Assembly (NCBI GenBank): GCA_013400115.1
Contig: VXBP01008912.1
Location: forward strand, 397,501-461,500
Length of the DNA: 64,000 bases
Direction: 5' to 3'
Source of the DNA: Rhinopomastus cyanomelas
Lineage: Eukaryota > Chordata > Aves > Bucerotiformes > Rhinopomastidae
Shown in pieces: positions 35,765-45,984 of the stretch (positions are counted from its first letter, which is position 1; the number at the start of each line of letters is the position of its first letter). The translations under genes were made by a program, and so were the position numbers. The notes under the pieces are model-generated. The model was not told where the DNA came from and did not search any database. It saw only the letters and a program-made list of their open reading frames with translations.

Positions 35765-37571
35765 GGAGTGTTTATTACTTAATTCCCAATCACAGTGGAT
35801 GACAGTATCTCTGTCGTCTCTTTTCAGTCCCCAGCATGCAGCTCTGTCTTTCAGGAAGATTAGTTGTATGGCAGCCTATATTTTGTTGGATATTCTTCAT
35901 TTTGGCTACACATCCTTACAGAAATTCTGCTTCATTTGCATAAGGGTTACTTCCTAGTTGATTTTACTTCATATGCCTTTGTTTTTAAGATTATTATCGC
36001 CTGTTAGTAACAGTTCTCTCCTTTCCAAATGCTGCTCTTCCCAACATATCTTCAAATATTTACTAGGAAGAACAAACAAACAAAGAAAAATGTCTGTGGT
36101 TTAGTACTGCTCATGTCTTGAAGCCAGAAGTTTCTGAAAACCATCAGTTTGGCAGTCTTACATCTATCCGTCTTTGCGTAGCTTCCGCTACTACAGGCAA
36201 CAATCTCAAGCCCCTTTCCTACAAATTAATTAAGAAAAGACAAAAGTTCTCTGTTGCTCCACGTTTGTTTTACAACAGTACAATTTCACATCAGCACTTG
36301 TCACTATTTTCTTCTCACATCATCCTTTTGGTATTGATCATCTGCTTTTGATCTCGCACACCGAGTAATGACACTGTTTTCACGGGGTCCAGGGTGGAGC
36401 TTTAACTCCAGCTGTCTTTGTAGGGCTGTTTGCTATTAGCCGAGAAGTCAATCTCAGCAGGCAGTGGTCACTCGTTTGATAAGAGGGGAAATAAAGACAG
36501 AACGAGCACAGAGCAACATTTCAATGTTTTATATAGTCAAAAAAATCCTTCTGTGCCTTCTGAGCAGAAAAAAATAAATCAGATAAACTTTAACAAATGT
36601 CTTCAAAAGAAGCTTAAATTTTAGATAATGAACTACAGCAGTTGATATTTTCATTGGTCTCATAAATATTTAGTTGTTTGGTTTTTTAATAAATGATAAG
36701 GCATCAATTTTGTGCTTTAGTAAGATACTGATCCTTTCGGTAGCGCTGACTGAACATTTCCGTTTAAAGACAAGGTGGTTTTGTTTTTGTAAGGAAGGCA
36801 GTTAATTAAGTCACCTGTATTGCCACATGGAAACTCTACAGCCACCCTGTCTCAAAGTAGGTGGTTTCATGCTGCAGACTGTAATTCCCAGTTCCCGTTG
36901 GCCAACCCCGCGTGCATCTGACCCAGTGCTTAGCAGCCCTCGGCACACTGAACCGGCGGGTTTGTTCCGCTGAAGACTTTATTACCCATCTGCCACAGAG
37001 CATGGCTGTGATGTAATTAATTCTATTAACCCTAAAACAGCAACAAAACCACTTCTCACAGGTATGAAGGGGAAAATAATTTGATGCTTCATTTTTCACT
37101 GTCTTTTGCTGGTACTCAAGAAAAACATTATGTAGATACAGTCCTTTTATTAGAAACCGAGCAGTAAACCAAGTGTTTCTTCCCTGAACATGCAGCACCA
37201 GGGACACAAGTCAGCATTTGGAATGTACTAACCTCTCAACTACAATTAACCAAGTTAACATAAATTCATGCTTTGAAGAATTTTATGTTGTTTTATTCTA
37301 GCTTTGGTAGTTATGACTTAGGAGGGGTTTTTCCATCAACTACCAGGCTACAGTACTTTATTTAGGGGTTATTTTTGTATTAAACCTATGCAAGTGCTTT
37401 CACTACTACGTAAACAACCCAAGAAAACCATGTAAGCGCTCGGCCTTCAAAATCTTCCAATGTTCTTCCTATCACTGATCTGTAGACAATTACAAATAAT
37501 CTTACACACTTCTTACATGATTAGAAACCAGAATGCTGAATGTTCAGACATATGAAGATAGAGAGACTGGA

Positions 37572-37592
37572 GTGTATGTGTGTGTGTGTGTG
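37572..37592. repeat. TG dinucleotide microsatellite
   Basis: GTGTATGTGTGTGTGTGTGT form, eight uninterrupted TG units with one TA interruption at the start. Alternating purine-pyrimidine sequence can take the Z form. It is followed eight bases later by the quadruplex motif. Confidence 0.95.
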
Positions 37593-37599
37593 CTGGCAC

Positions 37600-37620
37600 G
37601 GGGATGGGGAGGGTGTGGGG
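37600..37620 (+). other. G-quadruplex motif
   Basis: Guanine runs of 4, 4, 3 and 4 are separated by loops of 2, 1 and 3 bases. These very short loops predict a stable parallel quadruplex. The neighbouring TG repeat makes this a potential polymorphic, non-B-DNA hot spot. Confidence 0.75.
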
Positions 37621-40019
37621 AGCTGTGTGAAGATGGAGAACTTGAATAACAATGACTTCAGCAAGCAGAGGTTAGAAGGAAACATGCCTCTAAACAGTGC
37701 ACACACTTGTACCTTCCTCTCTGTAATTTAGGCAAAGCCAGGCTGGAGGGATGTGGGAGGCTGAGCATGGTCTATCAATATTTATGCTGCTCGGAGTTTC
37801 CAAACCAGCCAGTTCTTATGCAAATGTTTGAGCTACATAAAGGGAACATTGTTTTCTGCACATCATGCTTCGAGTCATATGTTCCCAAGTAAAGATTTCA
37901 AGAGCATCTTGGCCTTTTGGAATTTTTATGTTATTTAGAAAGCTGTCATTTACAAGGCCAGGCCTCTACTCAAAAAAACCCTCCTGTTTTAACGACGGTG
38001 CATGTTATTTATTGTGTGTACTAGCTACGAACACATTCCTTCAGAAATGCCTAAAAGTGGCTGAAATAATCTGCAAGCACTCCCTTCATCCTCCTGTACA
38101 GCGATCAGCTCCTGCTCAGCAATTTGTCTGTGTGAGATGCTGAAATGAGGCAAATAACACATTTTTCTTTAAACTGACACAGAAGGCCATTAATTCTGAG
38201 CTCTCTGCGATATTCATAAACAATAAACTTAAGAACAGCATTTCCTACGAATTCTGGAGAGTTCTGCATGGACAATTTTCAGTTCTGTCAAGTGAAGCCA
38301 AAGTAATATGCCAGTGTCATGTTCACAGCCAGCTGTGCAGATGCAAAGTCAAGTTTGGACAGCTTTGATCTTGGTAAGGCACCGATATTTTTATGTGAAG
38401 GACGACTTCCTTAGTTCGGAAACACAAATGGATTAAAATGCTTCAAGGGCTGGGAAGGAATGTTCAGAAAGGTAAGGCTCAGTTCAGACTCATTTCTCTA
38501 AATATCATCAGACAGTAATTAAAACAACAGTACTCATACAAGGGAAGACTACTCCGCTAGCATCTTGTTCATGCCAAGAACCTGTGGAGAAAGCCCTGCA
38601 TGATGAAAGAAATACAAAGACCAAGCCAAAAATCCCTGAAATACCTCACAATTCTTGTACTTGAAAGAAAAATGGAACTTAAAAGGTTTAGACCTTTCAG
38701 AAGCCCATAAAAAATTACTTTCTGACTATTAGGGAAACCCAAGACAAAGTTTTTATTGCTGTTTCACAGTGTTTGCACCCCTAAGGGTTGCTGTCATGGC
38801 TGGTCATGGATGCTCAGAGAGGCAGGAACAGCAAAGAAGGAGGGGAAGGGAAAAGTGGGTCTTCCTGAGGTCAGTGGGCAAACAGTCACTTGGACCATGA
38901 TTCCAAGATACAAGCTCAAAACTCAAGAAGCTACTCCTCGTGGAAGAAGTGGGTGTGCAAACATCACTGGTTCAAGAGCAATAACCCAGATGTGGATTCC
39001 AAATGGATGGAAATGGATAAAAATGCTTAGTGGTGGTGAGGAGAGGAACCCTGGGCTTCAACTCATAGGAAAGAGCACAAGAGCAGATCTTTGAAACACT
39101 TTTAAACATATATGATGCCATCAAGGCTGTTTGGCATCACGGTTCTCTTAGCAGCTTGTAGGTAACTGCTGTTTCTAAGTTTAGAAGGTGAAAAGTGTGG
39201 GAAGAAAATGCATGAGGACCTTGAGATTGAATTATTAAATAGAAATCAGGCAGTTTCCACTTTCAACCTGCTGGAAATAAAGCTGGTACTGAAAGAAAAA
39301 AAAGCATTAAAAAAATCTACTCCCAAAAGGAAAGAAACATCTAATTCTCTTGCTTGGAACCTCCCATTTCAGGGCAGTTATAGGGGATGATATTTTTGAA
39401 AGTCTGTCACACTTCAGTCTGTGGAAATCCTAGTAATTCATAGCTTAACTGCTTCCAAATGCAACACGAATCGAATGTGCCTTGAAGGAAGAACAATCCC
39501 CTTTGCTGTTGTCACAGGATCACTACAGTTTTGTAGAGTTGCTGTTTTAATTGAAATCCATTGTTTTCCATAAAGTCACTTGTGTGCACAGATTAGATTT
39601 GGATTCCTTAACCAAAAGTTCCTGCTGCTATTGTAATTTTAATTTAGTTCTTGACAGGTAGGAACTTGAGTACCTGCCATCAGCTGTACAAATTGAGAAG
39701 TCACCCACTGTCCTGATATTTCTTTTAAAGATAAATTACCTGAGGATATTTTTCACCACCAGGCACTGGATTCTGCCCGTCTCCTGTAGAGAAAAGGATC
39801 AGAAAGCTGCATCTTTTGCCCTCAGTTCTGCCAGTTCCATAGCAGGGTTACTCTCCATTCTTTATTTGTATAAAAGTGTTTCAATACAGTACATGACTTC
39901 AAACATGGATCATGTGTTGTGAGACTGTCTGGACAATGGGAAATGGCAAGTAACGCAGGGCTTGGGGCTCAGTTTAAAATTTATCATCTAGAAGCACATT
40001 CTCAAGTGGCTAACTAACA

Positions 40020-40310
40020 TTATCTGTCTCTTCCCCCTATAACTAAACGCATCCATGCGAGAAGCAGCATAATGCGCTCAGAAAGCTTCCCCTTCCCTCC
40101 CCCTCCCCACGATCTCAATTTTATTTATTGAAATTTCCCCCTTATATTTAACGTAAAGAGAAAAGTTATTTTGCGCTGCCACCACTGCGGGAGCTTTTTA
40201 AATGATTCAAGGTAGCATAGCTTTCATTTAGGTTTGTGCCCTCCAGTCTGTTTATACTGGTCGATACACTTGTCTGAAAAATATAATGGATTAGCACATC
40301 ATTCAACAAA
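40020..40310. promoter_or_regulatory. Candidate conserved non-coding element with a C-rich core
   Basis: Contains AAACGCATCCATGCGAG, AATGCGCTCAG, a C-rich block at 40089-40108 and a TTTTATTTATTGAAAT run. The mixture of CpG-bearing pieces and AT-rich homeodomain-like motifs without any repeat resembles a developmental enhancer. The call rests on texture only. Confidence 0.28.
40089..40108 (-). other. G-quadruplex motif on the minus strand / MAZ-KLF type C-rich site
   Basis: On the plus strand, cytosine runs of 4, 3, 5 and 4 are separated by 2, 1 and 1 bases. The minus strand is therefore a canonical short-loop quadruplex motif, and the plus strand an i-motif candidate. The G-strand also resembles MAZ or KLF binding sequence (GGGGAGGGGG). 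Confidence 0.7.
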
Positions 40311-40966
40311 GTAGTCAGAAGGCAAGCTCAAGGCGACAGAGACCAAAAAGTAAATTACAGCCAGCAGTAGGGACAGGCCATGCCTACAGCTAGGAAACAT
40401 CATATCAGCACAAAACCTGGACTCTGCGAGAACGTTACTTGAACTGAAACGAGAGAAACATTTACACCGAAATAGAAGAAAACACCCCGCACCTCATGAC
40501 TTCCTACAAACCTACAAATTGTGCCGCGTGTGACACGCAACGCGGTCACACCTCCTGCCAACAAGAGACGTTACTGCTCTGCAACACTACAGGAGTATTT
40601 GCACCCAGCAAGTACTTTTTATATCACAGCTTATATTTAAAACACTTAATTATGTGCAAAACATGCCAAACAGGTGTATTGTGGAGAGAATGTGGAAAGC
40701 TATGTCATGTAGGTAAACCAAACACATCCAAAGAGTGACACAGCCTCAAATGATGGAAGGTCCTTCTCCTTAGCACACAGGTAACTTTCAGGGTGAAGTT
40801 CAGGAGCTACAACTTACAGCACACAAGCAAATAATTAAACTATCTTCACTAAGTAATCGTATGAGTTGTTTGTCTTTTTGAAGCTCTAGAGGTGGACCAC
40901 AAAACCAAAACAAGGTACTTTTATCTTTACTACTTGTATTGGGTTTGCATGGCAAGGGCTTGGTAG

Positions 40967-41004
40967 CTGGGGGGCTGCTGGGGGGCTGCTGGGGGGCTGC
41001 TGGN
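40967..41004 (+). repeat. 11-bp G-rich tandem repeat with an ambiguous base
   Basis: Three copies of CTGCTGGGGGG-type units (guanine runs of six at 40969, 40980 and 40991), followed by CTGCTGG and an N at 41004. The repeat sits at the start of the LTR and is probably an expansion of its G-rich segment. The N may reflect a local assembly problem in the G-rich tract. Confidence 0.85.
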
Positions 41005-41204
41005 AGCCAGTGCCAGCTGGCTCCAAGATAGACCAGCTGCTGGCCATGGCTGAGGCTGAACCCATCAGTGATAGTGCCTCCAGGATAACACACTTAGGAA
41101 GAGGAAAAACTGCTAGACCACAGCAGCTGGAATTAGGGAGTGAGGATACATGAGAGAAACACCTCTGCAGACACCAAGGTCAATGAAGAAGGAAGGAAGG
41201 AGCT

Positions 41205-41580
41205 GCTCCAGGTACGTGAGAAGATATTCCCTTGCAGCTCATGGTGAAGACCATGGTGATGCAGGCTGTGCTCCTGCAGCCCATGGAGGAACCCATGCTG
41301 AAACAGCTGGATGCCCAAAGGAGCCTGTGACCCCATGGGAAGCCCATGCTGGAGCAGGCTCCTAGCAGGACCTATGACCTGTGGAAAAAGGAACTCATGC
41401 TGGAGCAGATTTGCTAGCAGGACTTGTGACCTCTTGGGGGACCCACACTGAGCAACCTGTTCCTGAAGGACTGCTGCCTGTGGAAGGGACCCAAGCTGGA
41501 GCAGTTAATGCTCAAAGTCATTGGGAAGGGCTCATGTTCATGGAGAACAGTCTTCCATAGGAGGAACCCCACTCTGAAGC
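41205..41580 (+). repeat. Degenerate 40-45 bp tandem units within the LTR
   Basis: Recurring phrases such as CCCATGCTGGAGCAGG, AGCAGGACCTATGACC, AGCAGGACTTGTGACC, ACCCACACTGAGCA, CCTGAAGGACTGCTGCC and GACCCAAGCTGGAGCAG show a degenerate repeat of about 40-45 bases in the middle of the LTR. This internal repetition is a known feature of this avian LTR type, as I recall it. Confidence 0.75.
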
Positions 41581-43470
41581 AAAAAGTGTGTGAAGAGTCC
41601 TCCTCCCTGTGGAGTAAGCAGCAGCAGAGACAGTGTGTGATGAACTGACCACAACCCTCATTCCCCATATCCATGATTGGTACTAATTTCCCCATCAAGT
41701 CTACGTTGGCCACGGCAGTAACTGTTGAGTGATCCCTCTCTGTCCTTACCTTGACCCACAAACCTTTAGTTATACTTTCTGTCCCCTGCCTGGCTGAGTG
41801 ACAGAGGGGCTTTGCTGAGTAGCTGGTGTCCAGCCAGGGTTTTAAAACGTGAACCTTTACTCGCAATAGATGCTTTCCATCCTCATTTACAAAGATAACA
41901 GAGTCCTGACGTTGTCACAGAGGTTGAAGGACATCACATCATTTTAATACCCTTTCAGAATACTAACGTAGTGGATTGAAAGTCACTGCTGAGGCAGATC
42001 CTTTAGCTCAAACCGAGGTACATCGAGAAGAGTAAGCAGCATGTGACGTGAAGGAAGCCAGAAATCACACCACAGACTATTTAGTAAAACCTTGAAAAGA
42101 GTTTCAGACAACTTAGCAAATGCAACAGCAACAAAGAACGAGAAACTACTTGCAACCGCGCTTCCAGAGCGAGCGAGAAAGCCTTCCCTACAGAACGGGA
42201 AGCAGCACTGTCATTCCCATTCTCTATTTCCATTCAGCTGTGCTTCTGCAGCAATTAGTTTTGCCTTACTTCTGCTGTTTTTAATTGTGCTTGTGTCTTA
42301 CACATGACTGCAGGTATCAGAACAGGTAACACCAGCGTGTCAGATTTCCCTCATGGCCGTATCCCTGGTTTCATTTATTCACAAGATGAACTGAAGCAGA
42401 TGATTTCTGGACCTCAATTTGCCTATCTCTGCTCCTCAGCTCTTTGAGTTACTTTGAGCACCTGGTCTAGGACTCTGTGCGAAGAGAGAACCCGTCGCAG
42501 GGCAATGCTGTTTGGATGGAATTCCCCCTGCGTTTTAATAGGCTCTTGCTGCTCCCTGTGAAGCCAAAGGAGCAAACAGAAAGTAAGTGTTTCTATTTTG
42601 GATTATTGATAGGTTGTTTAATCCAGGTTACTTCTGCTCAGGGACTGTGTCAAACCCCTACCCCATGAGGAAGCCTTTTGTGACTTAATGAATGAAATCA
42701 ATCTTCTGCATCGGTGTAGTGTGAATCTCAGACTCCTGAAGGGAGAGGCATCCAAACTGCTCCTTGCAAAGTTGTGTGTCTATTAGACTGGTCGTCACAT
42801 TCCTGTTCTGGTCATGAATGGGTTTGTACCACCACATTTGCACTGCGATATGCCCATTTCTCATTTGCCTACCCTTACTGACATCTGCTGCAGGAATCTC
42901 CACAAACACCAAACCCATCCTTGCCTTAAGCAAAGACAACAGTTTTGAGAGGCGACGTCCCGTCGCAGCTGCACCCCAACATTCAAACTGGGCATCGAGA
43001 CACAAAATGGTAACACACGTTATTGGCACACTTTTGCTCCTGGAATAATTCAAATGTCTGACTTGGGTCATAATTTTCTCTCCAGAATTTTGCCACAGAT
43101 TTTAATGAGAGTTCACACAGTTCACAAGTCCGAGCTCCAATTCCTCAAAGATTTAATTGAATAGCTTTATGCACATCATTAGTTTCACAGCTTTCAATGA
43201 GAATTCTTGAGCACATGTTTGCAGGATCCCAGCCTTTGTTATGACATATTCATCCTTTCTTCTACTTATACTCTATTTCATTACAACTGCTAGCATTACC
43301 TTTTGTTGTCAGTGATTAACATAACTCTGAAAACTGCTTTCAGCTCCTTGTCAGGCTATCAACTTCACCACTACTTAGAATGAGTTTTTACAGGACACAC
43401 ATCTGTTTCAGACTAAATACTTTTGGAATTTTCAGCTAAATCTCAGTATAAACACAACAGCAATCCCCCC

Positions 43471-43484
43471 CACACACACACACA
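43471..43484. repeat. Short CA microsatellite
   Basis: Seven CA units directly follow a run of six cytosines (43465-43470). Confidence 0.85.
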
Positions 43485-45481
43485 TTAGAGCAGTAAGATT
43501 TTATTTGAGCAGCCATCACATTCCCATTTCTACCAGAAAATGGTTTTAAAACTGGCAGATGCAGTTGCCCTCACACCAGCAAGAGGCTATTTGCCATCCC
43601 AATAAATGTCCACTGAAATTGGTCCAAGACACGTGCCACCGGGCAAGCAATCACTGCTTAAATAGGTCAGTACAAACCTGCTCTCTGTTTACCTCTACAA
43701 CCTCCAGTGCCCCGTGCCTATGGCCAGGGAGCAAGGGTGTGATCTGTACAGTGACCCACACGTTTAAGGTGTTGGTGTGATATTGCAGCTGAAGAATTTG
43801 GGGCCAAACAAGAGACAGACACCCCACCAAAGCTGGGCATTTCTGAACTGCCTTTCTGCTCTTGGATGCTGTGAGATGTGGGTAACTTGAAGGGCTGGTT
43901 ACCTGTGTCTGATGCACAGAGAGTCTCAGGGTCAGGGAGAAAGAGCAGAGCTGTGATGGGAACACATCAAGTGTGAGAGAGGGGCCTGTCTACAGGGATT
44001 TCACTGTCAATGGCCAAATCTCATTAGACTCCATCCTTGGCAAACAGATTCCAGCCTCTAACTGCCAGCAGCACTAACCACACTGCACCATCCCCCAGTA
44101 AAACAAACATGCCTGAGCCGACCACAGCACTTCAGGATGCTCATAGCCCAAAGGCAGAGAGCAAATGGACCTGCTCAGAGCTGCAAGGCTGTAGCTGGAC
44201 ATTCCTTTATTCCTACTGTTGTGGGACAGTGCAGAATAGAGGCAGAGAATTTGGCAGCACAACTTAGTAGCCCTCTTTCCATCACACAGACCCACACAGA
44301 TTCACACACAGAGACGTGTTATATGTAAATACCTATCTGCATGCACAGACCCAGCTCCAGAGCTAACTGCATCTGTAGTGCACCCTGCATTCCCACTCCA
44401 CTACAGCATTATACAACACAGCTAACAGAATGAAACCAACTGGAAAGCTTAAAAGCTTGCCTGTGGTAAGTACAATTGTTAGGGTTTGGGGTATTTTAGC
44501 AGGGAAGGGTGATCGTTGACTATTAGTATTTCTACCACTTTTTCAAGATATTGCTCAATTTTGAAAGGTGAGAAATACTCAGCCCTCCTAAACGATGCAC
44601 TCCGTGCCGTTGTCAAACGAGATTCGCATAGTCACCAATCTCATTAAAAGTTAAAACTCTGTCTGCTTAGCATCAGCAAGGAATAAAAGGGTAAGAATGA
44701 GGTGTCTCTGAGAACTATAGCTATTGACATCATTGACCTATAAATACGTCCTCTTCAAGCTGATATACAGCAATTCATTATCCCTGTTTTGATATAATTG
44801 CTATTCCTGAAAACCCCTTGCTTTCAAGTGTTAATACAATTGCAGTTCATATTTCGGATTGTCTGCCAAAAAGAAAAAAAAGCCTCATTTCTAAATATTT
44901 GATCATAAAAGTTAGCCTCAGCTTTTACACAGATAATTTAGTCAAATAATATCAGATAAACTTAGAGCAGATTTAACAGGAAATTGCTAGGGACTTCATC
45001 TAAGCAGCATCCATTTGCACTTATATAAATGTACTGAATGTGTAGGAAGACTTTGACAGCTTGCCATATGTGATTTCATTCTGTAGCCTACCTACTTTAC
45101 CATCAAAAGTTATATCCTTTGAAGCATTGCCAGAATTACTTTAGCCCAGTAGATATGCTAGATGTGCCCTTTAAAAGCCGTATCATTTCCTTTCTACTCT
45201 GACTAGTTCAATGTAGCATCTGCTCAACTAAATTCCTTTGAAGGTTAAACCCAAAAAAACCCCTGTATTACAGCTCGCTAAGATGTCCAGTGTTCAGTGA
45301 AGACCGTGGATGCAAAAGCATAAAGATGACTTAAATGAGAGAGAATCAGGAAATTACCAGCTATCATGGGAGTATAATAATTATACACACATGGAATAAA
45401 TATTTGCATTTCAGGAAAGGTAAGCGTTTTATTTAAAACAATAATAATCCCTGAATTTTACACTTCCATTCCATTACGTTG

Positions 45482-45498
45482 ATTGTTTATATGCAAAT
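45482..45498 (+). promoter_or_regulatory. SOX-POU composite site with 3-bp spacer
   Basis: ATTGTT (a SOX HMG-box core) is followed by three bases and then a perfect octamer ATGCAAAT on the same strand. SOX2-OCT4-type composite elements have this order, and a 3-bp spacer is known from the FGF4 enhancer. A chance occurrence cannot be excluded. Confidence 0.45.
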
Positions 45499-45976
45499 TG
45501 GGATGATGCTGTGACATGGGTGCTAATGCCGTGATAAAGGATATCACACATCAACAACTTGAATCAAAACAGCACATACAAGTATGTCTGTATAATCTCC
45601 TTTAAAATCTTTGGAGTTTCCAGTTATTTTTTAAGGGACCTACCCAGGTGTTCTACGTGATAATGAAAGAATAGTCCACATCACCTGGTATCTTGAAGCA
45701 ATTGTGACATTTTAGAACTACCTTCAGTTTAGCTGTAATTCCTACAAATGCTATCCAGGATTGAGGCTTGTGTTTTTACTAAAGAGTCGAATGAATTCTG
45801 GTAATTATGTGATTTTCTTGTCTGCTCAATTGAAAAGGTTTCAAAGCATATTAAAATGGCAGTGTCCTTTCCCAGCCTCTTGAAACCCTGCAATGTCAAT
45901 TTTAATTAACGAGCTGTAAAAGTTACATTTTTATATCTGGGATTTCTTTTCCAATTTCACTTATTATTTCACATGA

Positions 45977-45984
45977 ATTTGCAT
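45977..45984 (-). promoter_or_regulatory. Octamer motif
   Basis: ATTTGCAT, a perfect POU octamer on the minus strand, lies about 480 bases from the composite site in the same AT-rich block. Confidence 0.4.

Larger units (their letters stand above)
37260..38290. promoter_or_regulatory. Candidate conserved non-coding element cluster
   Basis: Apart from the TG/G-rich island at 37572-37620, this stretch is complex and AT-rich. It contains a perfect octamer ATGCAAAT at 37818-37825, TATTTATGC and TTTATGTTATTTAG sequences and paired GGCCAGGCC pieces. Texture suggests regulatory DNA, and nothing here demonstrates it. Confidence 0.27.
35765..40934. other. Repeat-poor non-coding DNA, 5.2 kb
   Basis: No transposon or exon is recognised. 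Notable items listed separately are the TG microsatellite, the two quadruplex motifs and two conserved-element-like blocks. A TTAATTAAGTC site lies near 36.8 kb. Confidence 0.5.
40935..41845 (+). mobile_element. Solo LTR of an avian ERVL-like endogenous retrovirus
   Basis: The 5' end TGTATTGGGTTTGCATGGCA starts with TG and matches, from memory, a family very common in birds. Diagnostic segments in order are AGCCAGTGCCAGCTGGCTCC, GACCAGCTGCTGGCCATGGC, ACACCAAGGTCAATGAAGAA, repeated CATGCTGGAGCAGG units, AGAGACAGTGTGTGATGAAC and GTGTCCAGCCAGGG at the end. The usual terminal CA is eroded and no clear target-site duplication is seen. No gag, pol or env sequence flanks it, so it is a solo LTR left by recombination. 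The stretch between the CAACCCTCATTCCCCAT and GGTACTAATTTCCCC parts looks shortened compared with the family. Confidence 0.9.

Noticed and set aside
38373..38390. GGTAAGGCACCGATATT resembling the start of miR-124
   Set aside because: Only the first bases agree, and no complementary arm was found nearby.
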